A stretch of 6,000 bases of DNA from Methylotenera sp. UBA6020 (GCA_002429455.1 DIZU01000077.1:41165-47164), one strand, 5' to 3'; shown: positions 1 to 5,659, counted from the stretch's first letter. Made by a program: numbers and translations. The notes: generated by a model not told the origin, from the letters alone.

Positions 1-12
1 TATAAGAGACAG
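1..12. other. Sequencing-adapter residue (Nextera mosaic end)
   Basis: The first twelve bases, TATAAGAGACAG, are identical to the last twelve bases of the 19-bp Nextera/Tn5 mosaic end. Translated in the frame of the following helicase they give I-R-D-R, not the hydrophobic strand that normally precedes the GDDDQ motif in Rep/UvrD helicases, so the homology also breaks exactly here. I infer untrimmed adapter at a contig end; genomic sequence begins at about base 13. Confidence 0.9.
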
Positions 13-13
13 G

Positions 14-1309
14 GGTGATGATGACCAGGCGATTTATGGCTGGCGAGGCGCGGATGTTGAAAACTTACATCAACTAACTAAAGACTTTAGTAAGCTAAAG
101 GTGATTAAACTAGAACAAAATTATCGTTCTACCATACGCATTTTGCGTGCCGCCAATCAGGTAATTAGTAATAACCCCAAGCTGTTTGAAAAGAAACTGT
201 GGAGTGACTTAGGTACTGGCGATTTGATTCAAGTATCTGCCGCGATGAGTGAGGAAGCTGAGGCTGAATCTGTCATCATGAAGTTGCAAGCGCATAAGTT
301 TGAGCACCGTACATTTCACAAAGACTATGCAATTTTGTACCGTGGTAACCACCAGGCACGCATCTTTGAACAACAGTTACGCAACCATAAAATCCCTTAC
401 ACGATCTCAGGTGGGCAATCATTTTTTGATAAAACCGAGATTAAAGACTTAATCAGCTATTTGCGCTTAATTGCCAATGAAGATGATGACCCTGCGTTTA
501 TCCGTGCGGCCACCACACCGAAAAAAGGCATTGGCAATACCACGCTGGAACGGTTAGGCGAGTTTGCCAGCGCCCACAAAATCTCGCTATTTGCTGCCGC
601 GTTCGAAGGTGAGTTTCAAAGCGAAGTGGGCAATAAGCAATTAGAAGATTTACTCAATTTTTGTCAATATATCAATAAGCTACAAGCACGTGCCGTGCGT
701 GACCCCGCAGGTGAAGTGCTGAATGACTTGCTGAACACGATTCAGTATGAAGCCTTTTTGTATGACAGCGAAGAACCTCGCGCCGCCGAAAGTAAATGGG
801 GCAACGTGATGGACTTTATTGGCTGGCTCACTAAAAAGGGTGAGGCGAATACCGAGTTTGGCAATGAATCTGCCGGTAAAAATCTACTGGAACTCACGCA
901 AATGGTATCGCTCATGAGCATGCTAGAAGGCCGCGAAGATGGCGAGCCTGATGCGGTGAAACTTTCAACCCTGCACGCAGCCAAAGGCTTAGAGTTCGGT
1001 CATGTGTTTTTAATTGGCTGCGAAGAAGGCATACTGCCGCACCGCGAAAGCATTGATAACGATAAAATTGAAGAAGAACGGCGCCTCATGTACGTAGGCA
1101 TCACGCGCGCGCAGAAGTCACTCAATATTTCCTGGTGCAAGAAACGTAAACGTGCGGGTGAAATACAAATGTGCGAACCTAGCCGCTTTATTGCCGAATT
1201 ACCTAAAGACGATGTGCGCCATTTTGGCAACCCGTTTAATGACCCAGAAATTAGCAAAGACTTTGGCAAATCCAAAATGGCGAGTATTCGCGCCATGCTA
1301 AGTAAATAA
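14..1309 (+). CDS. rep: ATP-dependent DNA helicase Rep, 5'-truncated
   Basis: Superfamily 1A 3'-5' DNA helicase that unwinds DNA ahead of or behind stalled replication forks. The 431 residues present correspond to the C-terminal two thirds of Rep (673 residues in E. coli). Visible SF1 motifs in order: motif III, GDDDQAIYGWRGA (residues 1-13 of the fragment); motif IV, KVIKLEQNYRS (about 27-37); the 2B region with DYAILYRGNHQARIFE and SGGQSFFDKTEIKDL; motif V, STLHAAKGLEF; motif VI, EERRLMYVGITRAQKSL, with the arginine finger. The LEQNYRS...FEKKLWSDLG stretch and the ending MASIRAMLSK resemble Rep more than UvrD or PcrA. Walker A, motif Ia and the DExx box are missing because the sequence starts at a contig edge with adapter; there is no sign of a biological truncation. 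A start at 101 would be an internal residue, not the true start. uup follows 36 bases downstream on the same strand. Confidence 0.93.
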   Translation, partial: GDDDQAIYGWRGADVENLHQLTKDFSKLKVIKLEQNYRSTIRILRAANQVISNNPKLFEKKLWSDLGTGDLIQVSAAMSEEAEAESVIMKLQAHKFEHRTFHKDYAILYRGNHQARIFEQQLRNHKIPYTISGGQSFFDKTEIKDLISYLRLIANEDDDPAFIRAATTPKKGIGNTTLERLGEFASAHKISLFAAAFEGEFQSEVGNKQLEDLLNFCQYINKLQARAVRDPAGEVLNDLLNTIQYEAFLYDSEEPRAAESKWGNVMDFIGWLTKKGEANTEFGNESAGKNLLELTQMVSLMSMLEGREDGEPDAVKLSTLHAAKGLEFGHVFLIGCEEGILPHRESIDNDKIEEERRLMYVGITRAQKSLNISWCKKRKRAGEIQMCEPSRFIAELPKDDVRHFGNPFNDPEISKDFGKSKMASIRAMLSK

Positions 1310-1345
1310 TCCAAGCAACAGTTAAAAATAGAAAGTTAATCAAAC

Positions 1346-3286
1346 ATGCCTTATATCACCTTAGATAACGCCAGCCTGGCCTTTGGGCACCACGCCCTAC
1401 TCGACCATGCCTCGTTTCAGTTAGATGCTGGCGAACGCGTCGGCTTAATTGGTCGCAATGGTGCAGGGAAATCAAGCTTGTTAAAAGCCATTGCGGGTAC
1501 GATTAAATTAGACGAAGGCACCGTATGGCGCGCGCCGAATGCACGCGTGGTGTATGTACCGCAAGAACCTGAACTGGACACCACACATACCGTATTTGAA
1601 GCGGTAGCAGAAGGCTTAGGCACCCTGCAACAAACCATTATTGATTATCACCAAGTAACGCATGATATGGGTATGGCGGATGCGGATATTGATGCGCTGA
1701 TGGCTAAAATGCAAACATTGCAGCACGACTTAGACACGCAAAATGGCTGGGCAGCACAATCGCGCGTTGAAACCGTGTTAAGTCGTCTAAAATTAGATGC
1801 CGATGCGTTAGTTTCCACATTGTCTGGTGGCTGGCGTAAACGTGTAGCACTTGGCCGTGCGCTTGTTGCAGAGCCTGAAGTGTTATTGCTGGATGAACCG
1901 ACCAATCACCTGGATTTAAGCGCTATTGAATGGCTAGAAGACCTGCTGTTGGGCTTTAATGGCAGCGTACTGTTTATTACCCATGACAGACGTTTCTTGG
2001 ATAAGCTTGCCACGCGCATCACCGAATTGGACCGAGGCAAACTCACAGACTTTGTAGGAAACTTCACGCAATACCAAGTCAAAAAAGAGGAACTAGCGGC
2101 GGTTGAAGAAACGCATGCCGCTAAGTTTGATAAATTTTTAGCCCAAGAAGAAGTCTGGATACGCCAGGGGATTAAAGCACGTCGTACCCGCAATGAAGGC
2201 CGTGTACGCAGACTAGAAGCGCTGCGCTTAGACCGGGCGGCACGACGTGAACGCCAAGGCAGCGTCAAGCTTAATCTTGATAGTGGCGAACGCAGCGGTA
2301 AGCTGGTGGCAGAACTTGAAAATGTAGTAAAAGCCTATGGCGATAGAACGCTGATTAACGGCTTCAGCACGCGTATTTTAAGAGGCGACAAAATTGGGTT
2401 ATTAGGACCAAACGGTATTGGTAAAACCACGCTGCTCAAGCTGATTTTAGGCGACATTGAAGCGGATAGCGGTGATATTCAACGTGGTACCAAGATTAAC
2501 GTGGCCTATTTTGACCAAATGCGTGAACAGTTAGATGAAGAAGCTACGCTGGTAGATACGATCAGTCCTGGATCGGATTTTGTAGAAATCGGCAATGAGC
2601 GCAAGCACGTGATTAGCTATCTGGAAGACTTCCTGTTTCCACCGCAACGCTCGCGTTCGCCAGTTAAGTCGCTTTCTGGCGGTGAACGTAACCGCTTACT
2701 ACTGGCGCGGCTATTTGCCCGCCCGGCTAACGTGCTGGTACTTGATGAACCTACCAATGACTTGGACATTGACACGCTCGAACTTCTGGAAAGTTTACTG
2801 CAGGAGTTTGCCGGCACCCTATTTTTAGTCAGCCACGATAGAGCCTTCTTAGAAAATACCGTCACACAAGTGATTGCATTTGAAGGTAATGGCGTACTGA
2901 CAGAGTTTGGTGGTGGTTACGATGACTGGCAACGCTATACGCAACAACGTTTGCAAGATAGTCGCACAGAAGATAAACGTCTGGCTGAATTAGCGCAGAC
3001 TGCAAAAGAAAATAATAAGCAAAACACGCCTAGCCTAGCCAAGGCAGTATCAAAATTGAGTTTTAAAGAACAAAAAGAACTAGATGAAATTCCAACTCAA
3101 ATTGAGCAACTGGAAGCTGAGCAAACTAAGATCAATGCCCAACTTGCGGACAGTGAGCTTTATAAAGCAGAAGATAAAACAAAGGCTGAACGCGTCAAAA
3201 CTTTACAAACCAGGCTGATTGAAATTGATAATTTTCTAGAAAAATTACTCGCACGCTGGGAAGTATTAGATGCAAAAAAGAGTTAA
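1346..3286 (+). CDS. uup: ABC-F family ATPase Uup
   Basis: Soluble ABC-F protein with two ATPase domains and no membrane segment. In E. coli, Uup limits precise excision of transposons, binds branched DNA, and has been linked to ribosome function. The first ATPase domain has Walker A GRNGAGKSS (residues 36-44), signature LSGGW (159-163) and Walker B VLLLDEP (179-185). The second has GPNGIGKTT (354-362), LSGGE (443-447) and VLVLDEP (463-469). Between them is the ABC-F linker, with the basic run WIRQGIKARRTRNEGRVRR from residue 271. The last 75 or so residues (from KLSFKEQKELDEIP) form a charged, coiled-coil-like tail ending LLARWEVLDAKKS. This is the Uup-specific DNA-binding tail and separates it from EttA, YbiT and YheS. 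Length (646) is close to E. coli Uup (635). The ATG is preceded only by a weak purine run (GAAAG, 1331-1335), and no promoter is evident in the 36-base gap, so read-through from rep is likely. The first signature has W where E is common, which is tolerated in this family. Confidence 0.95.
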   Translation: MPYITLDNASLAFGHHALLDHASFQLDAGERVGLIGRNGAGKSSLLKAIAGTIKLDEGTVWRAPNARVVYVPQEPELDTTHTVFEAVAEGLGTLQQTIIDYHQVTHDMGMADADIDALMAKMQTLQHDLDTQNGWAAQSRVETVLSRLKLDADALVSTLSGGWRKRVALGRALVAEPEVLLLDEPTNHLDLSAIEWLEDLLLGFNGSVLFITHDRRFLDKLATRITELDRGKLTDFVGNFTQYQVKKEELAAVEETHAAKFDKFLAQEEVWIRQGIKARRTRNEGRVRRLEALRLDRAARRERQGSVKLNLDSGERSGKLVAELENVVKAYGDRTLINGFSTRILRGDKIGLLGPNGIGKTTLLKLILGDIEADSGDIQRGTKINVAYFDQMREQLDEEATLVDTISPGSDFVEIGNERKHVISYLEDFLFPPQRSRSPVKSLSGGERNRLLLARLFARPANVLVLDEPTNDLDIDTLELLESLLQEFAGTLFLVSHDRAFLENTVTQVIAFEGNGVLTEFGGGYDDWQRYTQQRLQDSRTEDKRLAELAQTAKENNKQNTPSLAKAVSKLSFKEQKELDEIPTQIEQLEAEQTKINAQLADSELYKAEDKTKAERVKTLQTRLIEIDNFLEKLLARWEVLDAKKS

Positions 3287-3298
3287 TTAGCACTGTAG

Positions 3299-3365
3299 AC
3301 GCTAGTCAAGCGTATGACTAACTCCAAAGGGAATAACGACATAAAACCCCTTGGAGTTCTGTCAT
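3299..3365. repeat. Nested, competing inverted repeats downstream of uup
   Basis: The main palindrome pairs AACTCCAA (3320-3327) with TTGGAGTT (3351-3358). After one A/C mismatch it continues inward with GGG (3329-3331) against CCC (3347-3349). Outward, ATGAC (3314-3318) pairs with GTCAT (3361-3365) across a small internal loop. Two shorter hairpins overlap its left arm: ACGCT/AGCGT (3299-3303 with 3309-3313) and TAGTCA/TGACTA (3303-3308 with 3315-3320). No T tract follows on either strand, so this is not a standard intrinsic terminator. It could be a transcript-end stabilising structure for uup mRNA, a REP-like element, or a remnant of a mobile element. Confidence 0.6.
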
Positions 3366-3621
3366 CAAATATAGAGGATATTGGTAGTTAAGATTACGGA
3401 TAGAAACCGTATTAACATGGGATGACAATACAAAATTTCGGGTACCGGCTATAAGATGAAACTCATGCCGAGGCCCACTCAAGCTAGTGTTTTTATTTAC
3501 CTGGTGTTTATTTGCTGACTGTAAACCGATAGTTAACAGGCAAATATCCATGATAAATTAATCGCTATGACCATAACGAATAGCTGCGCATACTAACAAC
3601 GCAATTATTGTTTTAATGGTC

Positions 3622-3640
3622 GAACAGACTAGAACAGACT
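3622..3640. repeat. Short tandem direct repeat, 10-bp period
   Basis: GAACAGACT occurs at 3622-3630 and again at 3632-3640, separated by a single A. It lies just before the terminator shared by csp and any rightward transcript. A ten-base period is compatible with protein binding on one DNA face, but nothing else supports a function. Confidence 0.6.
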
Positions 3641-3646
3641 ATGAAT

Positions 3647-3679
3647 AAAAAAAACGGCCCCGTTAAGGGCCATTTTTTT
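3647..3679 (-). terminator. Bidirectional intrinsic terminator of csp
   Basis: A five-base-pair GC stem, GGCCC (3656-3660) with GGGCC (3667-3671) and a six-base loop, is flanked by eight A residues on the left (3647-3654) and seven T residues on the right (3673-3679). On the minus strand it ends csp, whose stop codon is 14 bases away. The T run on the plus strand means it can also stop rightward transcription coming from the uup side. Confidence 0.85.
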
Positions 3680-3692
3680 GGATTCTTTAGTA

Positions 3693-3896
3693 CTAAGCTT
3701 TCTGGATATTAGAAGCTTGTTTACCTTTAGGTCCGTCTGTCACGTCAAAAGTTACGCGATCATTTTCTTTCAAACTTTTGTAACCGCTATCAACGATAGC
3801 TGAGAAATGTGCGAATAAATCGTCGCCGCCTGCATCTGGTGTGATGAACCCAAAACCTTTAGAGTCATTGAACCATTTAACTAAACCTGTTGCCAT
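3693..3896 (-). CDS. csp: Cold-shock protein, CspA family
   Basis: A 67-residue single-domain OB-fold protein that binds single-stranded RNA and DNA and acts as an RNA chaperone in the cytoplasm. RNP1 is KGFGFI (residues 13-18) and RNP2 is LFAHF (27-31), with the usual aromatic residues W8, F15, F17, F28 and F31. The N-terminus [10 protein letters not shown] and length are typical of the family (E. coli CspA 70 residues). The ATG is preceded by a modest GAAAG (3907-3903) six bases away. The gene has its own promoter, a leader of about 100 nt and a strong terminator, so it is a monocistronic unit divergent from infA. Bacteria usually carry several paralogues, so I cannot say whether this one is cold-induced or constitutive; the long leader favours post-transcriptional control. 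Confidence 0.95.
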   Translation of the reverse strand: MATGLVKWFNDSKGFGFITPDAGGDDLFAHFSAIVDSGYKSLKENDRVTFDVTDGPKGKQASNIQKA

Positions 3897-3914
3897 ATAT
3901 TACTTTCATACTTC

Positions 3915-3932
3915 AAAAAAGGGAGGCACCCT
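3915..3932 (-). promoter_or_regulatory. Attenuator-like hairpin in the csp leader
   Basis: Read on the minus strand, A-GGG (3932-3929) pairs with CCC-T (3923-3920) around the loop TGCCT, followed directly by a run of T (3920-3915). The arrangement copies a very short intrinsic terminator placed about 20 bases before the csp start codon. Four base pairs is weak at ordinary temperature and would be more stable in the cold, so either premature termination or a temperature-sensitive leader fold is possible. The function is inferred. Confidence 0.4.
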
Positions 3933-4006
3933 AAAAGTTTGGATTTTAAGAATTTAATTAGTCTTGCGAACTCAAAAATTTAAAATAATTCAAACGCCTT
4001 GCGTGA

Positions 4007-4035
4007 ATACTACGGATATAAAATTTGCATGTCAA
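4007..4035 (-). promoter_or_regulatory. Sigma-70 promoter of csp
   Basis: On the minus strand a perfect -35 box, TTGACA (4035-4030), is followed by a 17-base spacer and TAGTAT (4012-4007), which matches the -10 consensus at four of six positions. Transcription would begin near 4000, giving csp an untranslated leader of about 104 nt. That is long for so small a gene and in keeping with cold-shock genes such as E. coli cspA. Confidence 0.7.
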
Positions 4036-4081
4036 GCAATATATCAACGTTATCTTATAAAATCTAAGCCGACAAACTTAA

Positions 4082-4102
4082 TTAGCAACGAATACTTGCT
4101 AA
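4082..4102. repeat. Perfect 7-bp inverted repeat at infA -35
   Basis: TTAGCAA (4082-4088) and TTGCTAA (4096-4102) are exact inverted copies separated by seven bases. The right arm coincides with the proposed -35 box of infA. The size and position fit an operator for a dimeric repressor; an RNA role is less likely because the proposed transcript starts downstream of it. Confidence 0.4.
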
Positions 4103-4124
4103 ATCTCGCCTATAAGACTATAGT
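4096..4124 (+). promoter_or_regulatory. Candidate sigma-70 promoter of infA
   Basis: TTGCTA (4096-4101; four of six consensus bases) is followed by a 17-base spacer and TATAGT (4119-4124; five of six). It would give a leader of about 130 nt. A second, weaker possibility lies closer to the gene: TTCAAA (4202-4207) and CATAAT (4227-4232), with a long 19-base spacer and a leader of about 25 nt. Both may be used. Confidence 0.5.
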
Positions 4125-4250
4125 GCGCGTGCGTTCGGTGGTGCATTCGCAATCTGTTTTGTTCTATATCTTCCCTCACTATTCCCAAGTTTTACGAGTG
4201 CTTCAAACTCCACGAGATTGTCGCTTCATAATGGGTCTCAAATTATTATT

Positions 4251-4265
4251 GGAGAAGCTACCTTG
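4251..4265 (+). promoter_or_regulatory. Ribosome binding site that fixes the TTG start of infA
   Basis: GGAG at 4251-4254 lies eight bases before TTG 4263-4265. No ATG or GTG lies in frame at a suitable place, and translation from this TTG gives the family-typical MAKEELIE. A TTG further upstream (4218) is in frame but lacks such a site and would add an unconserved 15-residue extension. Confidence 0.8.
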
Positions 4266-4520
4266 GCTAAAGAAGAACTTATTGAAATGAGTGGAGTGGT
4301 AATGGAAATATTACCAGACTCGCGCTACCGCGTGACGCTCGACAACGGTCATAAATTAATAGCCTACACTGGCGGAAAAATGAAGAAAAATCATATCCGT
4401 ATTCTGGCTGGCGACAAAGTAACTTTAGAGCTATCACCTTATGATATCAATAACGGTCGCATCACTTTCAGACACATCGAATCTAATTCCACCTACACAC
4501 CGAGAAAACGTACTTATTAA
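4263..4520 (+). CDS. infA: Translation initiation factor IF-1 with C-terminal tail
   Basis: IF-1 occupies the ribosomal A site during initiation, working with IF-2 and IF-3. The 85-residue protein has the conserved core [27 protein letters not shown] (residues 17-30), [17 protein letters not shown] (45-61) and GRITFRH (65-71), a single S1-type OB fold. E. coli IF-1 has 72 residues; this one adds about 13 (73-85), ending in a basic TPRKRTY. Stand-alone, tailed IF-1 copies outside the ribosomal-protein operon are common in Betaproteobacteria, so this may be a second copy; the canonical one beside secY/rpmJ would lie elsewhere. The start is TTG, supported by the protein family and a GGAG eight bases upstream; such a start may keep expression low. 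The gene is alone on its strand and divergent from the cold-shock gene. Several hairpins follow it. Confidence 0.94.
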   Translation: MAKEELIEMSGVVMEILPDSRYRVTLDNGHKLIAYTGGKMKKNHIRILAGDKVTLELSPYDINNGRITFRHIESNSTYTPRKRTY

Positions 4521-4539
4521 TTGAATATTCGTGGGACGG

Positions 4540-4575
4540 AAAAAATTTCGTTGCGATCATTCTGAACGGTCGCAA
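4540..4575 (-). terminator. Possible terminator of the small minus-strand gene
   Basis: On the minus strand TTGCGA (4575-4570) pairs with TCGCAA (4556-4551) around a 13-base loop. CGAAA and then six T residues (4545-4540) follow. The five-base gap before the T run makes it imperfect. It lies about 95 bases past the stop of the small gene at 4670 and shares bases with the infA terminator on the other strand. Confidence 0.35.
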
Positions 4576-4599
4576 GCAACCCCGCGAACCGCATTTTTT
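4567..4599 (+). terminator. Probable intrinsic terminator of infA
   Basis: CGGTCGC (4567-4573) pairs with GCG-A-ACCG (4584-4591), seven base pairs with one bulged A and a ten-base loop. CA and six T residues (4594-4599) follow. It is about 45 bases after the infA stop codon and in the correct orientation. Confidence 0.5.
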
Positions 4600-4669
4600 G
4601 GTATACAGATAATCTTTACTACTGTTTATAGCATAAGCTAACCACAGCATCACAATGCAGCTTTCTTGG

Positions 4670-4846
4670 TTAATTCCAATCAGTGCTTCTAATTTTTTGC
4701 GGCTCAAATAAAACTCGGTCGATAATGTTATCGGGTATTCCCGCCCTCTTCATCATCTCTTTCGCAGACACCTTATCTTTAAACTTGGAAGTAGCAATCC
4801 CTTTATTTACGATCTGATCAAATAAGTAGTTGTCTCGATTTTGCAT
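4670..4846 (-). CDS. Small protein of unknown function, 58 residues
   Basis: I do not recognise this gene. It encodes 58 residues starting MQNRDNYLFDQIVNKGI, passing through KEMMKRAGIPDNIIDRVLFE and ending STDWN. It is short, has no signal peptide, membrane segment or cysteine, and reads as a small helical protein: an amphipathic AKEMMKRAGI helix, then IPDNIIDRVL, the kind of helix-turn-helix-sized pattern seen in small adaptor or DNA-binding proteins (inference only). AGGAG at 4857-4853 lies six bases before ATG 4846; a second ATG immediately upstream (4849) is too close at three bases. A TATAAT -10 box and a Fur-like box lie directly upstream, giving a leader of about 15 nt. The gene stands alone, downstream of the kinase/receiver pair on the same strand but separated from it by about 310 bases. 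The ordered start signals are the main evidence that it is real. An overlapping frame reaching into infA is not credible. Confidence 0.7.
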   Translation of the reverse strand: MQNRDNYLFDQIVNKGIATSKFKDKVSAKEMMKRAGIPDNIIDRVLFEPQKIRSTDWN

Positions 4847-4867
4847 CATATACTCCTACACGTACAC

Positions 4868-4886
4868 ATTATAAATAATCATTATC
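4868..4886 (-). promoter_or_regulatory. Fur-box-like operator over the -10 region
   Basis: The 19 bases read on the minus strand as hexamers GATAAT, GATTAT, one T, then TATAAT. This is the repeated GATAAT-type array recognised by the ferric uptake regulator, and the first nine bases (GATAATGAT) match the 19-bp Fur consensus exactly. The right half is degenerate. It covers the -10 box, where binding would block transcription when iron is plentiful. AT-rich promoters can mimic this, so it remains a candidate. Confidence 0.4.
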
Positions 4887-4896
4887 AAGCGCTTAA
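4868..4896 (-). promoter_or_regulatory. Promoter of the small minus-strand gene
   Basis: On the minus strand the -10 box is a perfect TATAAT (4873-4868). At 17 bases upstream lies a poor -35 box, TTAAGC (4896-4891; three of six). The start point would be near 4861, only a few bases before the AGGAG ribosome binding site. A perfect -10 with a weak -35 often goes with regulation by a bound protein. Confidence 0.5.
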
Positions 4897-4899
4897 CAT

Positions 4900-5087
4900 A
4901 CTGACTTCAGTGCGCTAACACACATAACTGGAAAAATCATACTACTTACCTGGCATTGAATTAGAGACCGATCCGACTCACCTGATACATGCACTGATGT
5001 TGAGCCCTTCTAGAGCTTTGGAGAGCGGTTAATAGCTGTTCTAACAATGATACTGTGATGACTAAAGCTATGAGTAGATCAAATCAT
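4900..5087. other. Gene-free stretch upstream of the small gene
   Basis: No coding region with start signals is seen on either strand. The one ordered element is a short palindrome, ACTGA-CT-TCAGT (4900-4911), just upstream of the small gene's -35 box, which could be a second operator. With 5088-5157, which holds a possible terminator, this makes up the roughly 300-base gap before the receiver-domain gene. Confidence 0.4.
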
Positions 5088-5129
5088 AAAAAATAATGGG
5101 TTGTGAGCCTAATAAATTAACGGCTCATA
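5088..5129 (-). terminator. Possible terminator of the kinase/receiver genes
   Basis: TGTGAGCC (5102-5109) pairs with GGCTCATA (5122-5129), eight base pairs including one G-U, around a 12-base AT-rich loop. On the minus strand an ACCCATTA stretch and then a six-T run (5093-5088) follow. The gap before the T run weakens the case. Its position, about 30 bases past the receiver-domain stop codon, is right. Confidence 0.4.
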
Positions 5130-5157
5130 TCAGTAGCGCTTTCCGTAGCGGCTGCGT

Positions 5158-5655
5158 TCAAGATTCCGGATTAAGAAGATGTCTGCGTTCCGCACCAGTC
5201 CACAGTGATTCCGCTTCATTTGCAGCGTCTAATTCTGTGTGTGCATGTTTAGTTGCCATATCCAGAACACTAATTAGCTCGTCGACTTTGATCGGCTTGG
5301 TTAGATAGCTGAAAAATCCTGCCTCCAGGCCTTTTTTAACGTCGTAAGGCATCGCATTAGCACTAAGCGCAATCACCGGGATGCATGCTGTAGCGGGGTC
5401 TTCACGCAATATTTTCAGAGCTTGGAAACCACTGATGCCAGGCAGATTGATATCCATCAATATCACATCCGGGAGATGGCTGCGTGCTAGCATTATGCCG
5501 ACATTACCGTCATGGGCACTCAACATGTGCAGATGTGAACAGCCCTCCATTATTTGCTCGACAAGCATCAGGTTGGACGGATTATCTTCCACATAGAGCA
5601 GAGTGCGTGGCACAACATTAGCCTCAGCTTGCAACGCAGATTCTGCGAGCAGCAC
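5158..5655 (-). CDS. Receiver domain of a hybrid histidine kinase, frame-shifted from its kinase
   Basis: A CheY-like phosphoacceptor domain. With the GTG at 5655 as residue 1, the acidic pair is E23-D24 (in RTLLYVEDNPSN), the phosphorylated aspartate is D68 (in DVILMDINLPGISG), the switch residue is S98 (in PVIALSANAM), and the conserved lysine is K120 (in FSYLTKPI). A hydrophilic tail of about 30 residues ends NPES. There is no DNA-binding output domain, and this exact receiver type is familiar as the C-terminal domain of betaproteobacterial PAS hybrid kinases. The GTG has no ribosome binding site and lies four bases after the stop of the kinase frame. The receiver frame is open a further 13 codons upstream (to a TGA), with a linker-like sequence. 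I infer that it was, or is, one protein with the kinase upstream, split by a one-base indel. A separately translated response regulator is the alternative. Confidence 0.8.
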   Translation of the reverse strand: MLLAESALQAEANVVPRTLLYVEDNPSNLMLVEQIMEGCSHLHMLSAHDGNVGIMLARSHLPDVILMDINLPGISGFQALKILREDPATACIPVIALSANAMPYDVKKGLEAGFFSYLTKPIKVDELISVLDMATKHAHTELDAANEAESLWTGAERRHLLNPES

Positions 5656-5659
5656 ATTT

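Larger units (their letters stand above)
3287..3646. other. Gene-free stretch between uup and csp
   Basis: No credible coding region is seen on either strand. The stretch holds: a cluster of overlapping inverted repeats at 3299-3365; a possible promoter (TTAAGA 3388-3393, 16-base spacer, TATTAA 3410-3415); a partly paired segment at 3440-3476 (GGG...CCC outside, CGGC...GCCG inside); a small hairpin CACT-caagct-AGTG followed by five T residues at 3476-3494; and a 9-bp direct repeat at 3622-3640. No tRNA, 4.5S RNA or tmRNA hallmark is present. A short non-coding RNA at about 3421-3495 is possible but unproven. Confidence 0.5.

Noticed and set aside
3318..3551. Minus-strand open frame of 77 codons after uup
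   Set aside because: No ribosome binding site, no family resemblance, and it runs through the inverted-repeat cluster.
3897..3909. Upstream ATG in the csp leader opening a ten-codon frame
   Set aside because: It lies only 13 bases before the csp start, has no ribosome binding site of its own, and looks like chance.
3964..4290. Plus-strand open frame of 108 codons ahead of infA
   Set aside because: It starts at TTG without a ribosome binding site, has no recognisable domain, runs over the csp promoter and overlaps the start of infA in another frame.
4483..4707. Minus-strand open frame of 74 codons
   Set aside because: It overlaps the better-supported small gene in another frame, runs through the terminators into infA and has a TTG start without signals.
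3287..5157. tRNA, rRNA, CRISPR array or insertion sequence in the intergenic regions
   Set aside because: No T-loop or CCA pattern, no spaced repeats and no transposase fragments were seen.
5096..5308. Plus-strand open frames opposite the receiver gene (also 5381-5596 and 5603-5848)
   Set aside because: They are complements of well-supported coding sequence, with no motifs or start signals.
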